Assembly: GCA_000955875.1 (NCBI GenBank)
Contig: JYOE01000010.1
Span: forward strand, 1-43,892
DNA length: 43,892 nt
Source of the DNA: Terrabacter sp. 28
Lineage (GTDB): Bacteria > Actinomycetota > Actinomycetes > Actinomycetales > Dermatophilaceae
Reading direction: 5' to 3'
The position numbers and the translations under genes are program-made. Under the pieces are notes generated by a model that saw only the letters and a list, made by a program, of their open reading frames with translations, was not told where the DNA came from and made no database searches. Of this stretch, positions 1 through 7,533 are shown piece by piece; position 1 is the stretch's first letter, and every line of letters begins with the position of its first letter.

Positions 1-56
1 AGCAGCTGCTGGTACGTCGACGAGTAGTCCACGCCCCGAACCGGATTCGCGGTCAT
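1..56 (-). CDS. IS1595-like transposase, N-terminal fragment (cut by window edge)
   Basis: The minus strand reads from an ATG at 56 off the left edge, giving a short peptide starting MTANPVRGVDYSSTYQQLL. From memory of the family, an opening of the type NPVRGVDYPRTYQEF is typical of IS1595-group transposases, which use a DDE-type catalytic core and an N-terminal zinc ribbon. Only 18 complete codons are visible, so neither the catalytic core nor the zinc ribbon can be checked, and I cannot place the terminal inverted repeats. The gene faces away from the rest of the window. It lies next to a remnant of a DUF222 promoter, which fits insertion near or into that locus. It could also be a non-mobile protein with a similar start. 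Confidence 0.5.
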   Translation of the reverse strand, partial: MTANPVRGVDYSSTYQQL

Positions 57-74
57 CCACAGATTCTACTTCAC

Positions 75-135
75 CCAAGCAGATATGCAGAACAAATGTT
101 CGACAACATGGCAAGGGGTGCGACACATCTGTGGA
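75..135 (+). pseudogene. Remnant of a DUF222/HNH gene 5' end (promoter plus first codons)
   Basis: Positions 75-103 match, with three visible differences, the reverse complement of the last bases of the window, where an intact DUF222/HNH gene begins. The shared core is AAGCAGATATGCAGAACA. From ATG 96 the frame reads MFDNMARG and then loses any resemblance I recognise, ending at a stop at 252-254. I interpret this as a decayed or internally deleted DUF222 copy whose promoter survived. CCACAGAT at 57-64 and ATCTGTGG at 127-134 form an inverted repeat around it whose role is unknown. A short functional gene at 96-254 cannot be excluded but has no recognisable family. Confidence 0.35.
90..101 (+). 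promoter_or_regulatory. LexA (SOS) box
   Basis: GAACAAATGTTC fits the actinobacterial LexA consensus GAAC-N4-GTTC. It overlaps the ATG at 96 that would start the DUF222 remnant, the same arrangement as the intact copy at the other end of the window. Confidence 0.55.
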
Positions 136-222
136 CAACGAATTACGCTGCCCGACAACTGATCTCGTTGGGAACGAAACGAGACGACTGTCTGGTCGTC
201 GCCGAGCGTCTCTGCTTCGATC

Positions 223-228
223 TAGGGT
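223..228 (+). promoter_or_regulatory. -10 box of a probable leaderless promoter (esterase)
   Basis: TAGGGT lies 7 nt before the ATG at 236. No Shine-Dalgarno sequence is present, which fits a transcript starting at the start codon. Confidence 0.5.
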
Positions 229-235
229 CTCGCCC

Positions 236-973
236 ATGGCGCGGAACAGGCTGACGGTGACCGACACCCCGGTGGGTGACGTCGACCTCGTCGTCGTCAC
301 GCCGGCGGGCACGCGCCGTCGGGACCCGCTGCCGCTGCTCGTGGCGCACGACGGTCCGGAGTACTCCCGCCGCGCCCACCTCGTCTCCACCCTCCGCGAA
401 GCCATGGCTTCCGGCCGCATCCCGCCCACCCGCGTTGCCCTCCTCGAACCCGGCCCGCGCAACGAGCGCTACTCCGCCAACACCGACTGGGCCGACTCGC
501 TCACCCTCCACGTGCTGCCGGCGGTCCACACGGCATACGCGAGCTCGGGCAGACCCACCCTCATGGGGGCGAGCCTCGGCGGGCTCGCCTCGCTTCAGGC
601 CGAGTGGCGCCACCCGGGCACGTTCGGGTCGCTGTTCCTGCAGTCGGGCTCCTTCTTCCGCAAGCGGCTGGACGACGAGGAGGACTTCGAGTTCTGGGAC
701 CGCGTCACCGCCTTCGTCACGAGCGTGCGCCGCGCCCGCAGGCGCCGCACGAGCGCGCGCATCGTGATGACCTGCAACACCGACGAGGGCAACCTCACCA
801 ACAACCGGCAGATGGCCGAGGTGCTCGCGCGCACCGGCCACGACGTCGCCTTCCACGAGCTGCCGGGCCGGCACGACTGGCGCGACTGGGCGGCGGCGTT
901 CGACCCCTTCCTGTTGACACTGCTGCAAGGATCGGGGCACCCGAAACCTCGACCTGGAGAGGCACATGGCTGA
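236..973 (+). CDS. Putative esterase (alpha/beta hydrolase, esterase D / enterochelin-esterase-like)
   Basis: A predicted 245-residue serine esterase of the PF00756 type. The nucleophile elbow is in the segment MGASLGGLASLQ (G-x-S-x-G), followed by the block FGSLFLQSGSFF that is typical of this family. The catalytic histidine is probably in GRHDWRDWAAAFDPFL near the C-terminus. There is no signal peptide, so it should act in the cytoplasm; the substrate is unknown. I chose ATG 236 because the conserved fold starts just after it and a TAGGGT box sits 7 nt upstream; an in-frame GTG at 131 would add 35 residues of no recognisable character. The stop overlaps the start of the next gene (ATP-grasp enzyme) by 8 nt, so the two are translationally coupled and probably act on the same compound. 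Confidence 0.8.
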   Translation: MARNRLTVTDTPVGDVDLVVVTPAGTRRRDPLPLLVAHDGPEYSRRAHLVSTLREAMASGRIPPTRVALLEPGPRNERYSANTDWADSLTLHVLPAVHTAYASSGRPTLMGASLGGLASLQAEWRHPGTFGSLFLQSGSFFRKRLDDEEDFEFWDRVTAFVTSVRRARRRRTSARIVMTCNTDEGNLTNNRQMAEVLARTGHDVAFHELPGRHDWRDWAAAFDPFLLTLLQGSGHPKPRPGEAHG

Positions 974-2219
974 GACCCGAAACCACCTGATCGGACTGCT
1001 GCTGGGGGCTGAGGAGGACTGGCCGACCGCTTTCGAGGAGCTGCTGAAGCTCGTCGGGCCGATCACGACCGACGACGGGGTCACCCACGAGCTGACGAGC
1101 GAGCGGCTCACCATCGAACCCTTCGACCTGCGCCAGCCGGTGCGCACCGAGCTGGTCATCGACCGCCTGGCCTACTGGTACTACCACCCGCGCGAGTGGC
1201 TCAAGAAGGCCGCGCTGATGAACGACACGTACCTGCTGAACAGCCCGTTCACGTTCCAGTCGATGGAGAAGCACAGCGCGTACGTCGCCCTGATGCGCCT
1301 GGGGCTCAACGTCCCCGAGACCTGGCTGGTGCCCTACAAGAACCCGGTCGACAACGTCCGGTGGGCCTACACGAGCGCCAAGTACAACCGCCCGTTCGAC
1401 CTCAAGCAGATCGCCCAGAAGCTCGGCTACCCGATGTACATGAAGCCGTTCGACGGCGGTGGCTGGCGCGGCGTCTCGCGCATCAACGACGAGAAGGACC
1501 TCGTCAAGGCCTACGACGAGTCGGGCGAGATGCTCATGCACCTCCAGTCGACCGTCGAGTACGACCACTTCGCGCGTGCGCTGTCGATCGGGCCCGAGAC
1601 GATGGTCATGGACTTCCGGCCCGAGCAGCCGATGCACAACAGGTATGCCGTGAGCTACGACTTTCTGCAACCGTCGGCCGGGCGCCAGGCAGCCGCCATC
1701 AGCCGCATCGTCAACGCGATGTTCGGCTGGGAGTTCAACTCGTGCGAGATGCTCGTCAAGGGCGACGACGTCTACCCGATCGACTATGCCAACGCGTGCC
1801 CCGACGTCGCCGTCACCTCGCTGCACTACTACTTTCCGTGGGCGATCAAGGCGCTCGTGCGCTGGTCGGCCTACTGCGTCGTCACGGGCCGCAAGGGGCC
1901 GATGGACCTCGAGATGCGCCGCTACTTCGACGTCGCCGACCGCGACGACCTCAGCGACGAGCAGAAGCTCGACGCCTACCTCGGCATCGCCGACGAGTAC
2001 TTCGAGACCGACAAGTACTGGGCGTGGTGTGAGAAGTACCTGCCGCACCTCGACTCGGCCGTGCTCGAGTGGGTCCAGTCGGACGCGTTCCGGAACCTGT
2101 TGCGCGCCACCGTGGTCACGACCTACCCGGCGCACGAGCGCGACACGTTCATGGCGCACTTCGGTGGGCTGCTCGGCCTCTGGGTCAAGGACGAGAAGTC
2201 GCGGCTCGGGACGTCCTGA
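966..2219 (+). CDS. ATP-grasp domain protein of unknown substrate
   Basis: A 417-residue cytosolic protein with an ATP-grasp-like core. YPMYMKPFDGGGWRGVSRI (near residue 160) has the lysine and glycine-rich loop that bind ATP, and VYPIDYANACPDVAV near residue 270 resembles the metal-binding strand of the fold. ATP-grasp enzymes join a carboxylate to an amine or thiol through an acyl-phosphate. The substrate cannot be told from sequence. The tail is rich in Trp and acidic residues and is not typical of RimK or D-Ala ligase. A clear GGAGAGG ribosome site precedes ATG 966. The start lies inside the upstream esterase gene, an overlapping pair that suggests a two-step pathway making or trimming an amide or ester. 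Confidence 0.75.
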   Translation: MAETRNHLIGLLLGAEEDWPTAFEELLKLVGPITTDDGVTHELTSERLTIEPFDLRQPVRTELVIDRLAYWYYHPREWLKKAALMNDTYLLNSPFTFQSMEKHSAYVALMRLGLNVPETWLVPYKNPVDNVRWAYTSAKYNRPFDLKQIAQKLGYPMYMKPFDGGGWRGVSRINDEKDLVKAYDESGEMLMHLQSTVEYDHFARALSIGPETMVMDFRPEQPMHNRYAVSYDFLQPSAGRQAAAISRIVNAMFGWEFNSCEMLVKGDDVYPIDYANACPDVAVTSLHYYFPWAIKALVRWSAYCVVTGRKGPMDLEMRRYFDVADRDDLSDEQKLDAYLGIADEYFETDKYWAWCEKYLPHLDSAVLEWVQSDAFRNLLRATVVTTYPAHERDTFMAHFGGLLGLWVKDEKSRLGTS

Positions 2220-2225
2220 GCGCCT

Positions 2226-2885
2226 CTAGCCGATGCTCCCGCCGATCCCGGCGACGAGGTTGATCGTCGAGGCGATGACGACCGTGCCGAACAGGTACGC
2301 GAGCAGGCAGTGCCCGAGCACCACGCGGCGGATCCCGGAACCGCTCAGCCCCGTGTCGGACACCTGGTAGGTCATGCCGAGGTTGAACGAGAAGTAGGCG
2401 AAGTCGGAGAACGTCGGGTCGTCGTCCTGGTTGAAGTCGATCGGCGGGCGTGGGCTGGCGTAGTACACGCGCGCGTAGCGCAGCACGTAGACGGTGTGCA
2501 CGCAGAGCCAGCCGACGGCGACCGCGCCGACTCCGACGAGCGCGTCGACGAGCGCCTCGCTGCCGCGCTGGCGCCCTCCGACGAGCAGGATGCCGACACC
2601 GGTGAGGCTGGCGAGGCCGACGAGGATGACGACGACGTCGTACCAGGCGGCGTCGCCGTCGCGGCCCTGGACCTTCTCGCGGGTGGCGGGCGCGTCGTGG
2701 CCGAGCACGTGGAGCAGCAGGGGCAGCGCGAACGCGAGCCCACCGACGACGAAGCCGGCGAGGGAGTGCACGAGGAGGCCGCGTCCGGTGTCGGCGGCGC
2801 CGAGCGGGGCGAGGTCCCCGGCGAGGACTCCGGCGAGCACGCCGACGACCACGGCGATGGCGAGGCGACGCCGGATGGTGGGCAC
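2226..2885 (-). CDS. DUF1345 family membrane protein
   Basis: A 219-residue integral membrane protein with about five hydrophobic helices. The segment DFAYFSFNLGMTYQVSDTGL (near residue 160) is the signature of DUF1345, whose biochemical role is unknown. The N-terminus has an Arg-rich cytosolic start (IRRRLAIAVVV) leading into the first helix. It starts with GTG at 2885 and ends 6 nt from the convergent ATP-grasp gene, with no clear terminator between. The upstream 137-bp gap is shared with the divergent lipid kinase gene and would hold both promoters. Confidence 0.8.
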   Translation of the reverse strand: MPTIRRRLAIAVVVGVLAGVLAGDLAPLGAADTGRGLLVHSLAGFVVGGLAFALPLLLHVLGHDAPATREKVQGRDGDAAWYDVVVILVGLASLTGVGILLVGGRQRGSEALVDALVGVGAVAVGWLCVHTVYVLRYARVYYASPRPPIDFNQDDDPTFSDFAYFSFNLGMTYQVSDTGLSGSGIRRVVLGHCLLAYLFGTVVIASTINLVAGIGGSIG

Positions 2886-3010
2886 GATCCGGAGGCTACC
2901 GCCGACCGTCCGCCGCTTGCTGGAAGCTGGCTGGTGGTCCGCTGGGTGGGGGGTCGGGGTATGTCATCCACCGGTCGAGTTCGCGGCCGCCGAACCTCCG
3001 ACCCGAGCCC

Positions 3011-3016
3011 TAGGAT
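3011..3016 (+). promoter_or_regulatory. -10 box of a probable leaderless promoter (lipid kinase operon)
   Basis: TAGGAT lies 6 nt before ATG 3023, and no ribosome-binding sequence is seen between them. Confidence 0.5.
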
Positions 3017-3022
3017 CCCTAC

Positions 3023-4021
3023 ATGTCAGACCTCTCCACCGCCCGGCGCAGTCTCACCGTGGTCTACCACCCGCACCGGGTCGACGACCTCGACGACGCC
3101 CGGACGACCGTGGCGAAGATCTGTGCCGACAACGGATGGGGCGAGCCGCGCTGGGTGCAGACCACCGCGGAGGAGACGGGCGAGAAGCAGGCGCGCGACG
3201 CGGTGCGTGACGGCGCGGACGTCGTCGCCTCGCTCGGTGGGGACGGCACCGTTCGCGCGGTCGCGTCGGCCCTGGTCGGCACGGACGTCGCTCTCGGCCT
3301 GCTGCCCGGCGGCACCGGGAACCTGCTCGCGCGCAACCTCGGGCTCCCCGTCGGATCCCTCGACGAGGCGGCCCGGACCCTCGTCGAAGGACGCGACCGG
3401 CGGATCGACGTCGGCGCCGTGCGCCTCGCCGACGACCTGCCCGAGCCGGAGTCGAGCCGGGCGACCAAGGACAGCCCCGCAGGTGTCGCCGACGACGAGG
3501 AGGTCTTCCTCGTCATGACCGGCTTCGGGCTCGACGGCGAGATCATGGCCGACACCGACGAGAAGGTGAAGGAGGCCGTCGGTTGGGTCGCGTACGTCCT
3601 GGCTGCCTTCAAGAAGGTGTCCGGTCGCGGCTTCACGGTCGACGTGAAGGCCCACGGGGGCGAGGGAGTCGTGGGCGCGACGGGCTCCGACGTCCGCAGG
3701 CACGCGGCGGCCGTCATCGTCGGCAACTGCGGAACCCTCCAGGGCGGGGTCGAGCTGATGCCCGACGCGACGGTGGACGACGGTGTGCTCGACGCGGTCG
3801 TCCTGGCTCCTCGTGGGGCGCTCGGCTGGGCCTCGGTGGTGGCCGACGTCGCGACCCGTCACCGGGCCGGGCACCAGCGTCTCGACCGACTCGTCGCCGA
3901 GCGGCTGACCGTCGAGGCGCAGCGTCCGGTCGAGGCCGAGATCGACGGCGACCCGGTCGGCGCGCACCGCGCGCTCGCCGCACGGGTCATCCCCGACTCC
4001 CTGGTGGTACGCGTTGGCTGA
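3023..4021 (+). CDS. Diacylglycerol kinase-family lipid kinase
   Basis: A 332-residue soluble kinase of the DagK/YegS/sphingosine-kinase family, which transfers phosphate from ATP to a lipid hydroxyl. The nucleotide loop SLGGDGTVRAVA (GGDGT at residues 72-76) and the following LLPGGTGNLLARNLGLP block (residues 94-108) are diagnostic. TGFGLDGEIMADTDEKVKE begins the second domain, and the glycine-rich VGNCGTLQGGVELMPDAT is also typical. Length fits the family (about 300-340). It is the first gene of a three-gene operon with two PAP2 phosphatases: it overlaps the next gene by 8 nt. This suggests a lipid phosphorylation/dephosphorylation cycle, for example of diacylglycerol or a polyprenol, but the lipid is not known. 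Confidence 0.88.
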   Translation: MSDLSTARRSLTVVYHPHRVDDLDDARTTVAKICADNGWGEPRWVQTTAEETGEKQARDAVRDGADVVASLGGDGTVRAVASALVGTDVALGLLPGGTGNLLARNLGLPVGSLDEAARTLVEGRDRRIDVGAVRLADDLPEPESSRATKDSPAGVADDEEVFLVMTGFGLDGEIMADTDEKVKEAVGWVAYVLAAFKKVSGRGFTVDVKAHGGEGVVGATGSDVRRHAAAVIVGNCGTLQGGVELMPDATVDDGVLDAVVLAPRGALGWASVVADVATRHRAGHQRLDRLVAERLTVEAQRPVEAEIDGDPVGAHRALAARVIPDSLVVRVG

Positions 4022-4757
4022 CCGGCACCGCATCTCGACGCGGCCGCCGGGCCGCGGCCGACGCCTGCTCAAGGCGGTCGGGTTCGGGCTGGCCTTCGCG
4101 GTGCCGGTGACGGCGCTGGCCTTCGTCGTGCGCGAGAAGTTCCTGCCGGTGATCGAGCTGGACGAGCGCCTCATCATCGGCGCCACCGACATCACCCGCG
4201 ACAACCCCTGGTTCAAGACCGCCCTGCTGATCTGGCAGGAGGCGACCCAGCCGAAGTGGGTCTACATCGTCGCTTCCGGGGTCTGCCTCGTGCTGTGGCG
4301 CCGGCACCGCGACCTCGCGACCCGGTGCCTCTGGGCCTTCATCACGATGATGGTCGGCTGGAACCTCCAGCTCGTCCTCAAGGAGGTCGTCCGGCGCGCC
4401 CGTCCCGTCGTGAGCGACCCCGTCTCGCACGCCCCCGGCTACAGCTTCCCGTCGGGCCACGCTGCCAACGCGGCGGTCATCGCGACGGTGCTGTCGCTGC
4501 TGCTCTGGCCGGTGCTGTCGGCGACCGCGCGGCGCTGGCTGGCGGCCGGCCTCACGGCATACGTCGTCATCACAGCGCTCGACCGGGTCTTCCTCGGCGT
4601 GCACTTCCCCTCAGACGTCCTGGCCGGTGTGCTCTTCGGTATCGGCCTGGGTTCGGCGTCCTACGTCGGATACCTCGGGTGGAACCCCCAGAGCCCGGAC
4701 GACGCCCCTCCCCCAGAGGGACTGTCCGGGCCCGAGCAAGCGAAAGGCACCCCGTGA
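4014..4757 (+). CDS. PAP2-family membrane phosphatase (first copy)
   Basis: A 247-residue membrane phosphatase. All three motifs of the acid phosphatase/vanadium haloperoxidase superfamily are present: K123 with R130-P131, the PSGH block at 146-149, and R191, H197, D201 in the last motif (H149 and H197 being the catalytic pair). It has about five or six membrane helices. Such enzymes remove phosphate from phosphatidic acid, phosphatidylglycerol phosphate or undecaprenyl pyrophosphate. The best start is TTG at 4014, which overlaps the lipid kinase stop; TTG starts are rare, but no ATG or GTG fits before the first helix. Product and substrate direction relative to the kinase are inferred from the operon. 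Confidence 0.85.
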   Translation: MADRHRISTRPPGRGRRLLKAVGFGLAFAVPVTALAFVVREKFLPVIELDERLIIGATDITRDNPWFKTALLIWQEATQPKWVYIVASGVCLVLWRRHRDLATRCLWAFITMMVGWNLQLVLKEVVRRARPVVSDPVSHAPGYSFPSGHAANAAVIATVLSLLLWPVLSATARRWLAAGLTAYVVITALDRVFLGVHFPSDVLAGVLFGIGLGSASYVGYLGWNPQSPDDAPPPEGLSGPEQAKGTP

Positions 4758-5485
4758 ACCACACCTTCGTCCACCGTTACGAGATCGACTCGTCCAGGCC
4801 GACCCCCGGGTCGGCGTTGCGTGACGCCGCGCTGAGGGTGCTCGTCCCCGCGCTCGTCCTCTTCGCCCTGATCACGGGCTTCGGCTTCCTCATCACGGGC
4901 CCGTTCGGCGGGATGCCGTGGGAGGAGGACATCAGCAGGTCCGTGGCGTCCGGCCGCACCGAGCTGTGGAACTCCATCACCATGGTCTGGTCGCGCATCG
5001 GCAACACCGAGATCATCATCGGCGTCTGCGTCATCGCCGTCGCGCTGATCTGGTGGCGCACCAAGCAGTGGTGGTATGCCGTCGTGCCCGCCATCGCGAT
5101 CGCCATGCAGGCCAGCGTGTTCGTCGCCGCGACGACGATCGCCGACCGGCCGCGCCCGAAGGTCGCGCACCTCGACCCCGCGCCGCCGACGTCGAGCTAT
5201 CCCAGCGGCCACGTCGGTGCTGCAACGGCCCTCTACCTCACGTTCGCCCTCATGGCCCAGCGCATCGAGCGCGCGTGGCTGCGCCGGCTCGTCACCACCG
5301 TCTGCGTCGTCATCCCGTTCCTCGTCGCCTACGCGCGGCTCTACCGGGGCATGCACCACCTCGTCGACATCCTCGTCGGCGCGGTCAACGGCATCGTCTG
5401 CTGTCTCCTCGCGTGGCACTACCTGCGCCGGCGCACCGACAGTGGCCGCGTGGGCGCGAAGGCCCGGGAGGCCGTGTCACGCTGA
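4754..5485 (+). CDS. PAP2-family membrane phosphatase (second copy)
   Basis: A 243-residue membrane protein starting with GTG at 4754, which overlaps the previous stop as GTGA. The PSGH block is at residues 150-153 and the last motif has R195, H201 and D205. The first motif is altered: RPRP is present at 132-135, but the lysine expected seven residues before RP is not there (Ala or Thr). Either the first motif has drifted or phosphate binding is tuned differently. It is clearly diverged from the preceding PAP2, so this is not a recent duplication. It ends the operon and overlaps by 9 nt the end of a convergent small gene. Confidence 0.82.
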   Translation: MNHTFVHRYEIDSSRPTPGSALRDAALRVLVPALVLFALITGFGFLITGPFGGMPWEEDISRSVASGRTELWNSITMVWSRIGNTEIIIGVCVIAVALIWWRTKQWWYAVVPAIAIAMQASVFVAATTIADRPRPKVAHLDPAPPTSSYPSGHVGAATALYLTFALMAQRIERAWLRRLVTTVCVVIPFLVAYARLYRGMHHLVDILVGAVNGIVCCLLAWHYLRRRTDSGRVGAKAREAVSR

Positions 5486-5650
5486 GCGGGGCACGGGCGA
5501 CGGGCGTGTGAGCCACCCGAGAGCGAGGACGATCCCACGGCGCGGAGTCGTCGGCGAGTCGACGACGGGTCGCTGGGCGCGGCGCGTCCGGCGGCTCAGG
5601 TCGGCGGTGCGCTGACGTGCGACGGCCTCGTTCAGGTACTGCGTGTTCAT
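5477..5650 (-). CDS. Small basic hypothetical protein (57 aa)
   Basis: A 57-residue protein starting MNTQYLNEAVARQRTADL. I chose ATG 5650 because an excellent Shine-Dalgarno (AGGAGGGG) lies 5 nt upstream; a longer frame to 5713 has no such signal. It is rich in Arg and Thr, with a short hydrophobic stretch (GIVLALGWL) before a Pro-rich end. I do not recognise a named family, although short actinobacterial proteins with a similar MNTxYLNE start come to mind. The gene is monocistronic, and its 3' end overlaps the end of the convergent PAP2 gene. Function unknown. Confidence 0.55.
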   Translation of the reverse strand: MNTQYLNEAVARQRTADLSRRTRRAQRPVVDSPTTPRRGIVLALGWLTRPSPVPRSA

Positions 5651-5723
5651 GGTGCCCCTCCTGCACTCGTGATGCGTGACCAGACAGAGCGCGCCGGGTC
5701 CTTCCTGATGCACGACAGCGCGA

Positions 5724-5766
5724 AAAAGCCCGAAACCCGCCCTGATTGGGCGGGTTTCGGGCTTTT
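5724..5766 (-). terminator. Strong intrinsic terminator
   Basis: A perfect 19-bp stem (5724-5742 with 5748-5766) and a 5-nt loop (TGATT) are followed on the minus strand by a short A/T run that is part of the stem end. It lies just after the DUF1206 gene, so it should stop that transcript. Being symmetric with T-runs on both sides, it may act in both directions. Confidence 0.85.
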
Positions 5767-5788
5767 CGCAGTTCCGGCGAACGCTGGG

Positions 5789-6574
5789 TCAGACGCGTGC
5801 GTGGCGGGCCCGGCCGAAGCTGTAGACGCCGAACGCGATGAGGCCGAGGGCCACCAGTGCGAGCAGCACCGGACCGCCGGGCGCCCCGAGCAGGTTGCGC
5901 AGCGCGCCGTCGAGGCCGCGCGCCTCGCTCGGCTTGTGCCGCACGGCGGCGAGGATGAAGAGGCCTCCCACGATCGCGAGGGCGACGCCCTTGGCGATGT
6001 AACCGAAGCGGCCGGCCTTGACGGTCCAGGGGCTCGGGTGCGTCTCGAGGTCCTCGAGGAACTTCCGCTTCCAGCCCTTGACGACGTGGTAGACGCCGAC
6101 GCCGATGATGGCGAGACCGACCGCGCCGACGAGCCAGGTGCCGGCCGGCTGCTTCATCAGGCTGGCCGTGAAGTCGGCCGACTGGCTCTTGCTCGACCTG
6201 CCGCTGCCGCTCGCGAAGGTGAAGGCGGTCCACGAGAGGGCCAGGTAGACGACGGCCTTGGCGGCCGCCTTGAGCCGGTCGCTCGTCTCGAGGCCGCCGG
6301 AGATCGCCTCGGTGACCTGCCAGATCGCGAGGCCCAGCCAGGCGACCACGGCGACCCAGAGGACGAAGACCCCGAAGCCGTTCTCGGCCATCGAGCCGAG
6401 GGCACCGGACTGGTCCGCGCTGGAGCTCTTCGACCCGAACGCGAGCCTCAGGGCGATCGCACCGATGACGATGTGGAGCACGCCGTTGACGGCGTAGCCG
6501 ATGCGTGCGGTCGTCTCGAGGGCCGGGTGGTCACCGGCCCGCCGAGAGACGGCCTTGACGTCTGTGGAGTCCAT
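5789..6574 (-). CDS. DUF1206 domain membrane protein
   Basis: A 261-residue membrane protein built of three tandem units of two helices each. Each unit opens with an Arg-x-GY or similar motif (ARIGYAVNGVLHIVIG, then KAVVYLALSW, then GRFGYIAKGVALAIVGG), the defining feature of DUF1206. Helices are separated by charged loops, including a Ser/Lys-rich one (GSGRSSKSQSADF). The function of the family is unknown. ATG 6574 is preceded by an AGGA sequence. It is followed by the terminator at 5724-5766 and is probably a single-gene transcript. Confidence 0.85.
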   Translation of the reverse strand: MDSTDVKAVSRRAGDHPALETTARIGYAVNGVLHIVIGAIALRLAFGSKSSSADQSGALGSMAENGFGVFVLWVAVVAWLGLAIWQVTEAISGGLETSDRLKAAAKAVVYLALSWTAFTFASGSGRSSKSQSADFTASLMKQPAGTWLVGAVGLAIIGVGVYHVVKGWKRKFLEDLETHPSPWTVKAGRFGYIAKGVALAIVGGLFILAAVRHKPSEARGLDGALRNLLGAPGGPVLLALVALGLIAFGVYSFGRARHARV

Positions 6575-6654
6575 GCACGTGTCCTGTCGATCGAGGGGTC
6601 CCCGTGAGCACTGGAGAACATACCCACGCGGGCGTCCTCAGCCGCGGTTCCGGT

Positions 6655-7500
6655 TCAGCGGACCAGGTCGAGAACCCTCAGGATGTCGGGCCACGCCAGC
6701 TCGCCCAGCTCGCGGTCGGCGGCGTCGGTGCCACCCCGCGCCATCCGCTGCGCTCCGGTGGCCGGCTGCTCGCCGGGAAGGACGACCCGGTGGCCGGCGT
6801 CGGGGTGGGTCACGACGCTGGTCGGCAGCCCGTATGCCGTGCGCCGCGTCTCGATGGCGCGCGCGGACGCGACGGCAGGCCAGACCTGGTCGTCCCCTCC
6901 TGCGACGAGCAGCACGTCACCGAAGAACCGCTCGACGGCGATGGTCGCCGGGGGCACGAGGGAGGCGGCCGTGTCCAGGCTCTGGGCATACACGGGCGCG
7001 TATGCCGGTGGGTCGCCCAGCGCCTCCACGGCGTCGTCGTAGGGCACGAACGGGACCGGCTCGCCGCCCCGGCTCCACGAGGAGTGCTGCGGCCGCAGCT
7101 CGCCGTCGGGACCCGGCCCGACGTTCGCCCAGACGACGTGGGTCGGCGCCAGGGCGACGACGGCGTCGACGCGGGGGTCGTCGGCGGCATACAGGAGAAA
7201 GCCCTCGGCGGTCTTGGACGACCCGACGAGGACCACGCGTTCGCACTCGGCGGCGAGGGTGCCGACCGCCCTGCCGAACGCCTCGAGCGGGTACTCCCAG
7301 ATCGCCGCCGGCAGGCCCGGGCTGCCGAACCAGCGGTAGGTGAGGGCGGCCGACACCCCGGCCGAGGCGAGCACCGTCGCCCGCTCCGTCTCGACTCGGC
7401 CGCTCGAGCCGGAGAGCACCAGCACGCCGGTGCCGTTGCCGCCGTCGGCAGGCGCGACGAGCACGCCGTCGTGGTCGTAGGGCCGGGTTCGCAGATCCAC
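6655..7500 (-). CDS. Alpha/beta hydrolase (acyl-CoA thioesterase/BAAT C-terminal-like)
   Basis: A 281-residue predicted hydrolase. VVLVGSSKTAEGFLLYAA holds the nucleophile serine (GSSKTAEG, compare G-x-S-K-G-A-E in BAAT-type acyl-CoA thioesterases), and VAGGDDQVWPA plus PDAGHRVVLPGE supply the probable acid and histidine. The replacement of the usual Gly by Thr in the elbow is mildly unusual. No signal peptide. It starts with GTG at 7500, six nt after a TAGGTT box, as expected for a leaderless mRNA. It is divergent from the SRPBCC gene with only 33 bp between them, so their promoters must overlap. Substrate unknown. Confidence 0.75.
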   Translation of the reverse strand: MDLRTRPYDHDGVLVAPADGGNGTGVLVLSGSSGRVETERATVLASAGVSAALTYRWFGSPGLPAAIWEYPLEAFGRAVGTLAAECERVVLVGSSKTAEGFLLYAADDPRVDAVVALAPTHVVWANVGPGPDGELRPQHSSWSRGGEPVPFVPYDDAVEALGDPPAYAPVYAQSLDTAASLVPPATIAVERFFGDVLLVAGGDDQVWPAVASARAIETRRTAYGLPTSVVTHPDAGHRVVLPGEQPATGAQRMARGGTDAADRELGELAWPDILRVLDLVR

Positions 7501-7506
7501 GTCCCC

Positions 7507-7512
7507 AACCTA
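7507..7512 (-). promoter_or_regulatory. -10 box of a probable leaderless promoter (alpha/beta hydrolase)
   Basis: On the minus strand TAGGTT occupies 7512 to 7507, and exactly six bases separate it from the GTG start at 7500. Confidence 0.5.
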
Positions 7513-7533
7513 TCGACGGTGGGAGCATGGACC

